NCBI GenBank assembly: GCA_003550305.1
Contig: QKYT01000287.1
Location: 55,399 to 119,398, forward strand
DNA length: 64,000 nucleotides
Source: Glomus cerebriforme
Taxonomy: Eukaryota > Glomeromycota > Glomeromycetes > Glomerales > Glomeraceae
Reading direction: 5' to 3'
Shown piece after piece: positions 27,103 through 42,329 of the stretch. The notes beneath the pieces were generated by a model that had not been told where the DNA came from, did no database searches, and was given only the letters and a program-made list of their open reading frames with translations. Every line of letters starts with the position of its first letter. Positions within the stretch are counted from its first letter, which is position 1. Both the position numbers and the translations under genes were made by a program.

Positions 27103-27541
27103 GTTGTCACCATGTGATTTCTTATCCTGTGACATAGTAAATGATCGTCAGGTAAAAAAGATGAAAATGGTATTACCTATTAAATTTATTAAATCTATTA
27201 AATTTATTTTATTTATTTTATATATTATATTTATTATACTTATTATATTTAGTTTATTTATTATATTTATATTATTTATTTTATTTTCTTTACATTTATT
27301 TTTATATAAAAGCACTGAGATTTAGACCTAGTTAGCTCAGAGTCTTTCCCAGTAGTTTTGAATAGAGTTAGATAGTTTAGCTATTAACTCATTAATAAAG
27401 TCTAAAGTTAAATATACACTTTTACCTTCGTGTCTTTCTGTTACTTGTGTGAATTGATTGTGTATCAATTTGTATTGTGAAATTATTGTAAACTTGTGTC
27501 AAACTGTGTGTTTGAACCTTTGCCGATTAATTTGATCTACA
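27103..27541 (+). mobile_element. Possible solo LTR
   Basis: The stretch starts TGTTGTCACC and could end GATCTACA. It contains an AT-rich TTA/TTT repeat (27178-27310), then a less AT-rich segment with ATTAATAAAGTC (polyadenylation-like) and GTGTGTTTGAACC. This resembles an LTR in layout, but I see no clean target duplication and no internal retrotransposon, so the call is weak. Confidence 0.25.
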
Positions 27542-28167
27542 TTTATCCTTATGTATAAACATATAAAACATACACTTATTTTGGATTCCCTATACATCTG
27601 AATAGATCACTTTAGGTTTTTCTTAATTAGTTGTTTGTATTTACATATGACACTGACATTATAATATAATTATTTGTATTTGTTTGTAATTATTATAATC
27701 ATATGTAATCACAGAGTGTAATCACAGAAATAATATATTATAAGTTATAAAAAAACATATAAAAGGATATTTGAACCTTATTTTATAAAACCTTTAACTT
27801 TTATTTTTTGTATAAATGAAAAAAAAATTATATTTTAAAAAAGAAAAATTTTTTTTTACATATAATATTACTGTTCTTTACACTATTTAAAAATAAGAGT
27901 AAAATTAAAATTTAATTTTAGTAAATTTCATGCAAATCAATTTTTTTGAAAACTGCAATAATATAATAAGTTACTAGCAAATTGAAAAAATAATCCATTA
28001 TATATATTCATTTTAGTTTTTTATTCTCTGTTTCTTAAAGATAATATTATAATAATATTTTTAATTAAGATATATTTAACACTATTTTAGCAAACTTTCA
28101 ATTCGTATAATTCCATTTTCAGAATTTTTACATTATCCGTAATTTTGCTTCATGTGAAATCGACGTA
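27542..28167. other. AT-rich spacer
   Basis: No gene or structured repeat can be supported. Confidence 0.25.
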
Positions 28168-28479
28168 CTAGATATGAGAATGTTCTGTTAATAAGTTCCT
28201 ATTCACTATTATATTTTTTAATCTAATGTCTTTATATTTTATACCTAATGCATATATTACTAGTAAACTATTAATGACTAATTGCTTTTCTACTTTCATA
28301 ATATCTCTTTTACTTACAAATGATTCTCCTGCAAATGATATAAGCATAAAAACAAATGCTTCATGGAGAACTCCAAATTTTAGAAGCTGTCCTTGAATTA
28401 TCTTGAAAATTATATTATAAATCTTTATTTCATTAAGCATTTCTTTTAGCTTAATATCATTTTTATATAAGTCAATCAT
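28168..28479 (-). pseudogene. Fragment of a lineage-expanded kinase-like protein
   Basis: The 103-residue frame carries IIQGQLLKFGVLHEAFVFML, then SFAGESFVSKRDIMKVEKQL and YALGIKYKDIRLKNIIVNR. It resembles the middle of small kinase-like domains common in Glomeromycotina, where the hinge region is followed by SxAGxS and an HGDIRxENI catalytic loop. Here HGD is KYKD, so the catalytic His is lost, and neither the N-lobe nor the DFG half is present. It is a broken remnant. Confidence 0.5.
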
Positions 28480-28825
28480 CTTTAGAACGTCTGATTTCTT
28501 GAAAAGTCTTATTTTAATAACTTTTTCAGATCAATCGAATCCTAATACAGTATCTTGCTAAAGTAAAACAGTTCATAATCATAGTTTTTCATATTTATGA
28601 GAAGTTCATCATTACTTTGACAATTGAATTTTTTTATATTATTTTGTTTTGAATAGGATCCCGAACAATCTATGTATAGGTCAGATGAAAATTTCAAAAT
28701 TTACTATGATTAATAAGCAAACTATTTTTAACTCTGCTAAGCAAACTCTCATTATGACTTAAAAAAATTTGGCTCTGCTAAGCAAACTATTTTGTGACTT
28801 ATACTGTATATATTAAGTAAAATTT

Positions 28826-29245
28826 GTAGTTTCTCTATATTAAACTCAAAATTGGCATTCAAAACCTACTTTATGAGATTAAGTAAAGTTGTAGAGCAAA
28901 TAAAATTACACGTAATACTTAAATTTCAAAAGTATATAACAGATAGTTAAGGCTCACAATTAACTTTCTTACTCCAATTTTGCATTTTTAGCAGTTTCTC
29001 TATATTAAACTCAAAATTAGCATTTAAAACCTACTTTTTGAGATTAAGTGAAGTTTTAGAGCAAATAAAATTATACGTAATACTCAAATTTCAAAAGTAT
29101 ATAACAGATAGTTAAGACTCACAATTAACTTTTGTATTCTGTTTAATTTTGTATTTTAGCAGTTTCTTTATATTAAACTCAAAATCGGCATTCATAACCT
29201 ATTTTTTGAGATTAATTTTCAAATTTTAAAAGTATACAACAGTTA
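28826..29245. repeat. Minisatellite with a 165-168 bp unit, about 2.5 copies
   Basis: Units start at 28826, 28991 and 29159 with (G)CAGTTTCTCTATATTAAACT and continue CAAAATT-GCATT-AAAACCTA. Later parts share GAGATTAAGT and AAGTATATAACAGATAGTTA. The third unit is partial. Motifs of CTGCTAAGCAAACT type lie left of the array (28728-28790), with related CTGCTA(T/C)GCA motifs to the right (about 29683-29730). Confidence 0.7.
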
Positions 29246-29249
29246 AAAA

Positions 29250-30690
29250 ATGTCAAATTTTACTATAAAAAAATATCAAAAATTGTAAAAAAGTTACTAA
29301 GTAAAATAGATGCAACTTTTAATGATTGATGCAGAAATGGTATTATAAAAATAAAAATTTGGAAAAAGGAAAAAATACTTATTTTTCCTCTCACCCCCTT
29401 TTATATATCATTTTTGTTGTTATGTGAACACATATATATTTTAGACTTTGTTACATAAAAGTTTGTTATGTGATCATGTATAATTTCGTTGCATAATCAT
29501 GTATAAAAATAGATTAAATTTTGTTACACTGTCACGTATAAAAATAAATTAGATTTTATTACACCATCACGTATTAAATTTACATGTTAATTTTGTTTAT
29601 GTCTTTAATTTTAAGGGTATATTTTTAAAATATTTGACATCATATGACATATTCTGTATATTTTAAAATAAGTTTCTGCTATGCAAATACATTACTGAGT
29701 TATCAAATTTATATGTTCTGCTACGCATATAAAATACTGACTATTTTAAATTTAATCTATATTCAATAAGCAAACTCAAATCCTATCTATTCATATATTG
29801 TTTGAAGTTCTTTTTGAATCCTGAGTATTTATCTGGAGTTTATCAATACATGCAGTTAACATATGCATTTTCCTATACCAACAGTTATTAAACACATTAT
29901 ACATTATTATGCAATACCTATATATATACTTTCTAGCAAAATTAAAAAGCCATTGTTAAAATATTTTGTCATAGTCAAAATCAATTATGATGGTCATAAT
30001 TTTTACTAATAAAACATATGAATTATGTCAAATTATGTCTTTGTGTTATGTTGATCATAATTCAAAAAAATTTATTTTGCAGGAAAATATACCTATATAT
30101 CAATACTACTTAATCTTTTTTAAATAGTTATAATAAATAGTTATTATATAATTATAATTTTATTTATTTTAAATTTACTTATCTAATAAATATATTAAAA
30201 AATAATTTTTTTATAAATTATAATTAAAATTTTATTAAAATTTATTAAAAATCTTTAAATCAGAATCTGAATTATTATATTGGCCAACATTAAACATAAT
30301 TCTGGTCAAATTCAAAAAATAATGTGGCTAAAATCATTTGATTAGTTTTGGAAATTTTCAATTTTTATTTTTCTTAATCTTACTACTGATACTTTCTCTT
30401 TTTGTCACTATAAATAGGCAAAGGAAGCAGAAATGGCTCTTCTTTTGTAAATACTAATAACTTTTACCTATCCATAAAAGAGGGGCTTTTCATAAGATTA
30501 ATTAAAAAAAAAATTAAAAATGAAAAAAAAATGAAAAAAAAAAACGTATTATATACTTTTTTTGTATTATGTATATCACATGATATGAGCTGTTGCTTAT
30601 CAATTAAGCTACAGCTATAGCTGCAGTTTATTTTAGTTATTTATTTAAACCTTAAATCAGCAACATTTAATCACTGTTTGAATTTAGTTT
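29250..30690. other. AT-rich desert with short degenerate repeats
   Basis: About 29455-29580 repeats a TTTGTTA(T/C)..TCA(C/T)GTATAA unit roughly every 38 bp. No gene is supported elsewhere. Confidence 0.35.
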
Positions 30691-30965
30691 TGGAAATTGA
30701 GAAATAGTAAGTTTCTTTGTAAAACTTACCATTTTTTTTCAATTTTTTTTAAAGAAATGTTTCTAATGTTTCTTCTTTTTTCTTTTGTAAGTTCTCTTGA
30801 TTTTCAGATTAGTATATAAAATTGGAAAATAGTAAGTTTCTTTGTGAAACTTATCATTTTTTTCATTTTTTTTTTAAAGAAACAATTCTAATGTTTTCTT
30901 TCTCTTTTCTTTTATAGGTTCTCTTGACTTTCAAATTAATACATGAAATTGGGGAACGGTAGAAT
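30691..30965. repeat. Tandem duplication of about 130 bp
   Basis: Two direct copies start at about 30691 and 30821. They share AATAGTAAGTTTCTTTGT, AACTTA(C/T)CATTTTTTT, CTAATGTTT and AGTTCTCTTGA-TTTCA; a third start follows at about 30949. Each copy contains GTAAGT-like and TTTTCTTTTATAG-like strings, so they mimic intron borders, but no coding exon lies between. Confidence 0.6.
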
Positions 30966-31360
30966 TCTTTTCTTGAAATTGTAAATTATTACTTAATTGG
31001 TATAAATTTTTTAAAACTTAAGAAATAAATATATTATTATTTTAAATCTCCAATAACTTTTCAAATAATAAAATTTGGATTTTAACCTTTTCCATTTAGT
31101 TCGTGTAACGAGTTTGGTCATTTATTTAACATCCAATCCCTTATCACGCCTCTTACTGTGTCACGAGATTGTCACGTGTAATTCATTTAAATAATTACAT
31201 CAAATTTTTTTTTTAAGATTCTCTCTCTGCCAAATATTCGTGATTAGCGTATCTGTGAGTTAAATAATTAACTTGCGGCACACGAATTGTCATCTCATTT
31301 AAGTTAATCCATCGATCCAAATTTAATTTTAATTTAAAGGATTTTTCTTATAAAGGAAAA
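30966..31360. promoter_or_regulatory. Upstream region of the ribosomal P1 gene
   Basis: Base composition becomes less AT-rich from about 31085. It contains CACGTG within TTGTCACGTGTAATTC (about 31170-31186) and a TCTCTCTCTGCC pyrimidine tract (about 31219-31231) before the ATG at 31361. This is a plausible promoter and leader; no factor can be named with confidence. Confidence 0.4.
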
Positions 31361-32027
31361 ATGTCTACCTCTGAACAAGCTATTGTTTATGCTGCTCTTA
31401 TCCTCGCTGACGACGGGGTTGATATTACCGTATGATTTTATTTATTTATTTATTAAAAGAGTGAACGAAGGGAAAATAGAAATAATCAATCATATTAGTT
31501 CATAGAAAAAAATTTTATATCAATCCTATTAAAATGATATTATTATTATTTTTTTTTTATGATCTGAAAAAAAATCTATCTCTTAGGCTGATAAATTACA
31601 AGCTTTAACAAAAGCAGCTGGTGTTGAAGTTGAACCAGTTTGGGCAAATTTATTCGCTAAAGCTCTAGAAGGAAAAAATATTAATGATCTATTAATGAAT
31701 GTTGGTAGTCGTAAGTATTAAAAACCAGGAAAAAAAAATTTATTTATTTATTTTATTATAGAATATTAATTTTGTTTAAAAAATAATTAGCTGGTGCAGG
31801 TGCTCCGGTTGGTGGAGGTGGTGCTGTTGCAAGTGGTGGTGGTGCTGCTGAGGAAAAGAAAGAAGAAGAAAAACCTGCTGAAGCAGAAAAGGAAGAATCT
31901 GATGAAGATATGGGATTCGGTAATATATATATATATTTCATCAAATTATGTTAGAATTAGGCATCTTCGATTGTTTAATTAATTTAAATTATTATTATTA
32001 TTATTTTTTTTAGGTCTTTTCGATTAA
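31361..32027 (+). CDS. RPP1: 60S acidic ribosomal protein P1
   Basis: Four exons (31361-31429, 31587-31710, 31791-31919, 32014-32027), 336 nt, 111 residues. The N-terminal helical domain is [20 protein letters not shown], then [21 protein letters not shown] Gly/Ala-rich hinge ([19 protein letters not shown]), an acidic Lys/Glu stretch and the invariant tail [11 protein letters not shown] follow. The tail lies across the last intron, with only GLFD plus stop in the last exon. P1 pairs with P2 on the ribosomal stalk and recruits translation factors. It converges on the MetAP2 gene. Confidence 0.95.
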
Positions 32028-32554
32028 AATACTAAAAATCGAATATACGTATTTTCAAATGAAATAATGATTTGAAGCAAAAAAGTTTTATTTCTGTAAA
32101 TAAAATTTATAAAATTTATTGTACCTAACTCAAAGTGGATTTGTTCTGTGTCATAATTTAATCCACTTCAAAAAAACGTGAAATGATTCGATTTCTAATA
32201 AATTTATATTTTAAAATATCATTTCATGTCCTGTAAAGTGGTATATAAAATTAATTGATTGCGAATACAACTCATCCACTTGATGTTTTTTTAAATTTGA
32301 TTTCATCTTTTGGAACATGTGTTTGTACATTCTTTAATGTTTATTTATTATATTATATCAATGATTTGCGAGTAAATTTTTAAGCTTTAAAATCCTTTTT
32401 CCTTTTTTTATTTATATAAATCATACAAAATTGAAAATAAATGATAATAAAAAAAAAAGAATATTGCTAAAAAATAAAATGTCAAAATGACAATTACGCA
32501 TTTTAAACGATTAAATTAATAGCTATGTCGCTAGATTATTTCTGCAGTATATCA
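32028..32554. terminator. Shared 3' region between converging RPP1 and MetAP2
   Basis: About 530 AT-rich bases between two stop codons. AATAAA-like hexamers occur on the plus strand (32099-32104 region) and on the minus strand. No gene is seen. Confidence 0.4.
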
Positions 32555-35073
<2,519 letters not shown>

Positions 35074-35511
35074 TTTTTTTTTTATTTTAAAAAAACTAAA
35101 AAACTACACTGCCCATTTTTACTATCCGAAGTAAATTCTTATCTCCAGATCTCCCAATCGGAGAACGCTGCGCCCCAGATTATTAATATATTTTGCTGTA
35201 ACATATGTAATGATATTTTACAATACAAAATAGAAATTTCATGAAAATAAAGTCATTATTCACAAATCAAAACAAATCTATTAATTAAAATCTTCATTTA
35301 ATCTATTTTCTTTCAATTCAATAAAAAAAATATACAACGCAATTTTTTTTTAATATACATATATTTTAAAGTAATAAAGTCTGATTTTACTTAATGTATT
35401 TAAATATGGACACAATATAATTTTACAATAGGTTTTAAACAAAATTGTGCAAAAAAACAAATAATTTAAAATGAATTACAATTGTACTGCTACACTATGT
35501 GAAAAAAGTTT

Positions 35512-36838
35512 TCAAGCGTTAGTAGCAGCCGAAACATTAGATGATGGATTTGACTTTTCTAATGAATTTGAGTTCACAGCATCATTCATCTCTTCAAAAG
35601 CTGTAAAATGTCGTTGTTGAAGAAGTTTAATATCTTCAAAAACTAAATTGGGAATAATAATATCAATATGGGCAATGTATATTTATAATTGAACGAAACA
35701 TTTGTTAAAATATAAAATTTACCTTTATCAGCAAATGAAGTATCCATTAAATAGACTTTTTGAAGAAAATCTACCATCGCCCCTGTACTAACAGCCATTT
35801 CTTCAAGTGGTAGTGCGTCATAATATGAATGATTTATCTCGAATGGATTTTCTGGTGCTGGATCAAGACATAATGTAATAACTTCTGCAATAATATTCCA
35901 AAGTCTTATATCTTTTTTAAGTATATATTTTAAGTAAATAAATAAATAAATAAGTATTTTAGGAAGTAAATATTTTCGAGAAATAAATTACCTCTAGTTT
36001 TCCAAGCAGCTATAGTATCAAGTTTTAATGGATTGTCGGTTTCTAATTTTTGGTCATCCTGAAGTTGAATTAATCTTTTATGATTTGACCTTAGCTACAA
36101 ATTATAAATACATTTGTAAATAATCTCTCATACAAATTCCCAATGTAAAAATTTAAATATTTTACCCAAACATAAGGACATTTATATCTTGCATATCCAG
36201 CTATCAGGAAAACGTGGTTAGTTTCATCCTATAATTATATAAAAAAAAATATTAAATTATCATAAACAAATAAATTAATCGATTCATATATTTTATGTGT
36301 TTACTTTTTCTAAGTCTTTATCTAAAGGACTAGATGGAGGTAATACTGTATTCATAAAATCGGATCCGTTACTTAGACTAAATAATTAATTAACGGATAA
36401 ATTAAATAATTTTTAATGATAAAATGAAAAAAATGTATAAAGCTTACGTTCGCCGCGTTTTTGGTGAAAACAACGCATTACTTCTATAATAAACAAATAA
36501 GAAATAAATTTAAGTTAAAATGAATTGAAATTGAAGAAAATTAATTTTTACTTACTGAGACTTTGCAAGTGACAGAGAATTATAACTTGATCTATTACTT
36601 ATATGGCTATTATCGATATATACACGCAGTAAAAGTTCTTCTCGCCCTCTCAAGTATACTTCAAAGTGCTTGAAACCCTAATGGTATACAAATCTGAATT
36701 ACTTTAATAGTTTTTAGATTTTAGAAATAGGATTTATATAAAAAAGTAATTTACCCTTAAACAACCCACGGAAAGGCAGTCTACAAGAAACAGAGATAAA
36801 CGGGCAGTCTCTGAATTTTCTTTTGGATTAACAGGCAT
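35512..36838 (-). CDS. Conserved-looking protein of unknown function, 8 exons
   Basis: Eight exons can be joined from ATG 36838 to TGA 35514-35512, giving about 255 residues. The start is MPVNPKENSETARLSLFLVD, then CLSVGCLRGFKHFEVYLRGR. Later segments are NHVFLIAGYARYKCPYVW, LRSNHKRLIQLQDDQKLETD, a long helix-rich exon (LPLEEMAVSTGAMVDFLQK) and a Ser/Asn-rich tail. The regular intron borders (GTAAGT, GTAAAT, TTATAG) and ordinary codon pattern argue for a real gene, but I recognise no domain. No signal peptide or membrane helix is visible. It is divergent from mago nashi with about 220 bases between starts. Confidence 0.7.
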
Positions 36839-37060
36839 TTAATAGGAATATTAAACGTTTTCAGTTTGAAAAAAAAAGTTAGCACGCGACATAATATCTC
36901 ATACAAGTGGATAAATTTAGAATCTGAACACTTCCAGAAATTTTCCTAATTTGGTGCGTAAGCATAATTATTATAACTATTTAGCTTTGTCAACTTTTAA
37001 CTTTGCTTTAGTTTTTTAGATCGCTGTCATTTCTATATTTTCTATAAATAAAGAACTATA

Positions 37061-37901
37061 ATGGGTGGAGACGACGAGTTTTATGTTCGTTATTAGTAAG
37101 TAATCCTTCTAATTTATTTATATTCGTTTATAATTTGTATAAAATGTTTTAAACCCGTTCTATTTAGCACTGGCCACATGGGGCGTTATGGTCACGAATT
37201 TCTTGAATTTGAGTTTCGCGCCGACGGTCGATGTCGTTACGCTAATAACTCAAATTACAGAAATGATAGTTTGATAAGAAAAGAGAGTAAGCTAATAATA
37301 ATGTTTTTGTTCCAACAATATAATTTTTATTTATTATTTTCTTTTAATTGGGCATTAATTTATCATGGTGACTTATTATTCAAGTGTACGTAAGTTCATT
37401 AATGATGAAAGAATTGAAACGTATTATCCAAGAAAGTGAGATCATGAAGTAAGTTTAAATAATTCAATGATTCATTCCAATGAGAAGTTATCTTTTTATT
37501 GAAATATGCACAATTATTTACAGAGAAGATGATCAACGATGGCCGAAAAAGAATGTTGTTGGGCGACAAGAACTTGAAATTAGATTAGGCAATGAACATA
37601 TTTCATTTGAGGTACTTAAACCTTGCTCATTTTGTTGCTTTTTACAAATTTATTTATAAATATATATTTATATTTCTTTTATTAATAGACTGCAAAAATT
37701 GGATCGCTTGTCGATGTACAAGAAAGTGACGATCCTGAAGGATTACGCGTATTTTATTATTTAGTTCAAGATCTCAAATGTTTGGTGTTTTCGCTTATTG
37801 GATTGCATTTCAAGGTATTTGTTTTATTTATAATTTCAATTTATGACTTATTATATCACTATGAATTAATTTCTTTTTATAATTAGATCAAACCTATTTA
37901 G
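37061..37901 (+). CDS. mago: Mago nashi homologue, exon junction complex core
   Basis: Six exons (37061-37095, 37168-37286, 37385-37448, 37524-37611, 37689-37814, 37887-37901), 447 nt, 148 residues, with all phases consistent. The protein matches Mago throughout: [98 protein letters not shown] and the terminal GLHFKIKPI. Mago binds Y14 and locks eIF4A3 on spliced mRNA, acting in the nucleus and in nonsense-mediated decay. Such a complex fits the intron-dense genes of this genome. The last exon is only 15 nt including the stop. Confidence 0.96.
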
Positions 37902-40170
37902 GTAGTATCTTGCGATTTATAAAACTTATCAATAAACCTAAAATTTTCTGATGATTATAAACGAATTATTTTTTCCTAATGAAAGTAAACATAAATATTT
38001 ATAATATTAAAATTCAAATAATAATAGAGGAATAAAAAAATATTTACAAGTACATTCGGTATCATAATTTACCAAAAGTCACGGAAAACAGATCTAAATT
38101 CTGTACAAAAGCGGGGTGTACGAAATTTACTTGAATAGATTTATATTTTAATTATTAACTTACACTTTAAAGTAAATTTTTACATTAAGTTTTTATATAT
38201 TAATGATGTTAATAAAAAGATTGACTTTTAGTGTTCATTATATTATTTTACATTATATAGACATTTGTATCTTTAAATTATTCTTTAAACAATAACTATC
38301 CTTTAATACTTTCTAGATTTGCAGTTATTGGTATCAATCAATCTAAAATTTTATTAATTTCCAAAGCCATAAATTTTAGATTATATACAATATACAATAT
38401 ATAAGATTTCTGATTATTCGTATATAAAATTATCTGTTATTTCTAATAATTGATTATTTTTTTTTATGCATATATATAATATACTGTATATTAATCAATA
38501 TTATTAACAAGAAAGTTATAATTTTTAATATTAAAACTAGTTAACAAATTTGCAATATAAGTAAATAATACATCTTTTTTTACTAACAATATTGATTAAA
38601 TTGTTTTTTAAATTTTCATTTTTTTATTAAACCATATATTATTTGCATTTTTTTTATTCTAAAAATATAATTAAATATTAATAATTATTTAAAAATATAT
38701 AATATTATAATATATAATATAATTAATATTTATATTTTTAGAATAAATTTTATTATTTATTATGCTAATTATATAAATTATAATGTTTTATTCTACAGCC
38801 AAATAGGATCATACTTTTTTTACTATGCTGATATTTTTTTATTAAGTTATAAATAAACTACGATTACATAATTATTATTGATATTTTTGATATTATTTTT
38901 AAAAATAATGTAAAATATTATAATAATAAAAAAATTATTATGCAAATATTTAAAGTAAATTATACTTTCTTTCTTGAACTTATTTATGACATTTTATTTG
39001 AACTTAAGTAAAAAAAAAATAAAGAAAAAAAGTAAAAAATACATCATAAAAAATTAGAAAATAGTTTATAAGCATGATTAGTATAATTATGAGTAGCTGC
39101 AAAATAATACAATTATTTAATAAATTAATAAGGATATTAAAATATTATCAATAATTTTTTTTTTGACAAGTTAATTGTATTTATTGTATTAGTATCAAAA
39201 TTAGACAAATATATTATATAAATCATGAATACATCTTCTATTCTAGAAAAATATAACTTATCATGAATAAAGTATAAGAAAATAATACCTCTTTGATGCA
39301 AACTGGTTCTTATATTCTATTAAGTACTCTTATAACTTAGTATCATGTGATTATTTATATTAATAAGACTAATTACATTAGTATCTCTATCTAAGCTATT
39401 ATTACATAATTTTTCTTTACTACTAGTAATACTATTTCTATTATTATTAAACTACTTCTATTAAATCCTCAATAATAAATATTCTTATTATATATGTATT
39501 CTATCTTTTCCTTTAACTTATGTATTTTATTAATCATACATGAACCCATTATGATTCTTTATTTAATGACTTTTTAATTGTAAAATATTTTTTTTTTTTT
39601 TTGAAGACGAGACGAAATACTAACCAATTTATTGAAATAAATTCAGTAATTTAATGCATATAGATGAACTACAAAAGTAATATAGGTATCGTATATACAC
39701 CCTCATTTAAAAAAGTGTCGTTTGTTACATTTACATAATATGAGTCTTCAGAGTGAAAACTGAAACAAGAACCCTTCTTAGATAATTAATATGCTCTGAT
39801 TCTCTTCTATACCCTAGTGCTAGCATTAAAAATAACCTTTCAAACCAGTAATTGTAAAATATTATCAAATAATTAATATATATATATTATATTTTAATTA
39901 CTATTACTATATAGTTAGTATATTATATATAATATATAATAAAATTAAATTAAATTTTTATTTGAATTAAATTATACAATTTACTGAAATTAGTTAAAAT
40001 TATATTAAAAATTTAAAAATAAATATATTTTAATCACCTAATAAAAAAAAATTATTATACAATAATTTTTTATTATATTGCAGATTTTGATATATTAAAA
40101 TTAAATTTTTTAATAATAAAATATTTTTATTTAAATTTTATTAATATATTTAAATATATGAAAAAATGTA
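37902..40170. other. AT-rich gene desert with a poly-A-tailed insert
   Basis: Mostly A/T with no supported gene. Between about 39588 and 39845 the sequence is distinctly less AT-rich. On the minus strand it ends in ...TCGTCTCGTCTTC followed by at least 14 A, like the 3' end of a LINE, SINE or processed transcript. No coding frame remains in it. Confidence 0.35.
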
Positions 40171-40497
40171 TTTGTAATATCCTGTTATATGTTTTATTTG
40201 TAACAACTTTTTTTTATTTTTTTTAATAATAAATTATTTTAAATATTTTATAAATAAGATTTTTGGATGTAAAATTTAATTTGAAAAACTTTTACTTAAT
40301 ATAACAAAAACAGTTTCATAGATAAAATTTTAAGTTATAAACAGTTTTTTAAAATTTTTTAAAAAAATTCTTGTTTTAGTTATACAACTGATCTTTTATT
40401 TTGATTCACTAAATTTTTTATTTTACACCTAATTTTAAATTTTAATTGGATAAAATTGAGGTTATTACAAATAAGACACGTAACATGATATTACAAA
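40171..40497. mobile_element. MITE with about 39-bp inverted repeats and TA duplication
   Basis: The left arm starts TTTGTAATATCCTGTTATAT. The complement of the right arm starts TTTGTAATATCATGTTACGT, and similarity continues through TTATTTGTAA(C/T)AAC. TA lies outside both ends (40169-40170 and 40498-40499). The 327-bp body has no coding frame. Confidence 0.7.
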
Positions 40498-41083
40498 TAG
40501 ATTTATTCTAAATATATAATTGTATATTAAATATCAATTAGATATTAATTAAATATTAATTAAAATAGTTTAATTTATATATTAATTTATGAGAATTGCT
40601 AAATATTATCTAGATGATTAATGTTTAGATGAAGGTGATTGATGTCTAGGTAATCATTGCCTAGACAATTATTGTCTGAATTTTTTTTTTTAAATATGTC
40701 ACATGATTTATAATAAAGCATTCTTATCCTAAATCTCTAGTTCAAAATGAAAATAATAAACCTCTTAAGGTTTAGGCAAATTAAACTAAACCTCTTTTTT
40801 TTTAGTAATTTATAAATTCATAATTAATTACTATTGATCATATGGCAGATTTAATATTTTTGATTGGCCACATAATCGCATCATATTTATTTGTATATCG
40901 AATCTTATCTTCAGTATAGGTTCGTTTCCTCAGTTCTTCTTTTCTTTTATTTTTATTTCTAACTTATATTCTTATACTTTATTTCTTACTAATTCTATTT
41001 TATTATTTTTAGGACTTTAGTCTTTCTGTAGTTATTTTTCACTTTACATTTCATTTCTTACTCTTTTTATTTATTTTTTTTTT

Positions 41084-41608
41084 NNNNNNNNNNNNNNNNN
41101 NNNNNNNNNNNNNNNNNNNNNNNNNNNNNNNNNNNNNNNNNNNNNNNNNNNNNNNNNNNNNNNNNNNNNNNNNNNNNNNNNNNNNNNNNNNNNNNNNNNN
41201 NNNNNNNNNNNNNNNNNNNNNNNNNNNNNNNNNNNNNNNNNNNNNNNNNNNNNNNNNNNNNNNNNNNNNNNNNNNNNNNNNNNNNNNNNNNNNNNNNNNN
41301 NNNNNNNNNNNNNNNNNNNNNNNNNNNNNNNNNNNNNNNNNNNNNNNNNNNNNNNNNNNNNNNNNNNNNNNNNNNNNNNNNNNNNNNNNNNNNNNNNNNN
41401 NNNNNNNNNNNNNNNNNNNNNNNNNNNNNNNNNNNNNNNNNNNNNNNNNNNNNNNNNNNNNNNNNNNNNNNNNNNNNNNNNNNNNNNNNNNNNNNNNNNN
41501 NNNNNNNNNNNNNNNNNNNNNNNNNNNNNNNNNNNNNNNNNNNNNNNNNNNNNNNNNNNNNNNNNNNNNNNNNNNNNNNNNNNNNNNNNNNNNNNNNNNN
41601 NNNNNNNN
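41084..41608. other. Assembly gap (525 N)
   Basis: Unresolved bases inside a pyrimidine-rich low-complexity tract. The real length is unknown. Confidence 0.98.
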
Positions 41609-42329
41609 ACTTCTCTTCATTTCCTATCAATTCTTTTTATCTCCTATTGGTCCTTTTCATCTCTTATCACTTCTTTTCATCTTCCATCACTTTCCATTAC
41701 TCCTTTTTACTTCCTTTCATCTACTATTACTTTCTATTACTTTATTGTTATTTTATTTTTTTATTAGCATCTTTCTTCTTGATCATTATAATTTACTTAT
41801 CTTTTTTATTTATTGTTATTATTTTTTTTATTTGTATTACTTCATTAAAAATAAATAAAATTGTAAATGTGTGACTTTTAAATTTTAAAAAATTTTATTA
41901 AATAAGATTATTTTGAATAAATATACAAAAAAAAAATTTTTTGTAAAATCTTTTATAATAAAATTTAAGTTTAGCAAATCAAAAATTAGCCAAGTTAAAA
42001 AAATTAGCCTATACATCATATGATATATTTGAAAAAAAAACCCAGGTAATGATCATCCAGATGACATTTAGCAATTTCCAATTACTATTTAAAAAATAAG
42101 ACAGCAAAAAAATTTTAACTTTTTTTAAATTAAAAATTTTTTTTATTCTATTTTAAACTCAAAAAATATTTATTTGCATAGTATTTTAATCAAAAAAAAT
42201 TTTTATATTTTTATTTATGGAATAAAATTTTATTTGTTATTGATTTAAAAGTTATTAATTAAATAAAAAAACATTGTCGAACTTATATTATAATTTATAT
42301 TTATTTTTTAATAGAAATATACTAATAAA

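Noticed and set aside
27178..27325. Plus-strand frame encoding a hydrophobic Ile/Leu/Phe peptide
   Set aside because: Direct translation of a TTA/TTT microsatellite; not a credible membrane protein.
27310..27360. tRNA-like string TTAGCTCAGAG
   Set aside because: It resembles an A box but no T-loop GGTTCGAATCC-type sequence or acceptor pairing follows.
31756..31982. Frames on both strands over the P1 gene
   Set aside because: They are shadows of the Gly/Ala/Glu-coding exon of ribosomal protein P1 in other frames.
41051..41630. Long open frames across 41.05-41.63 kb
   Set aside because: They consist of the N gap read through as unknown residues.
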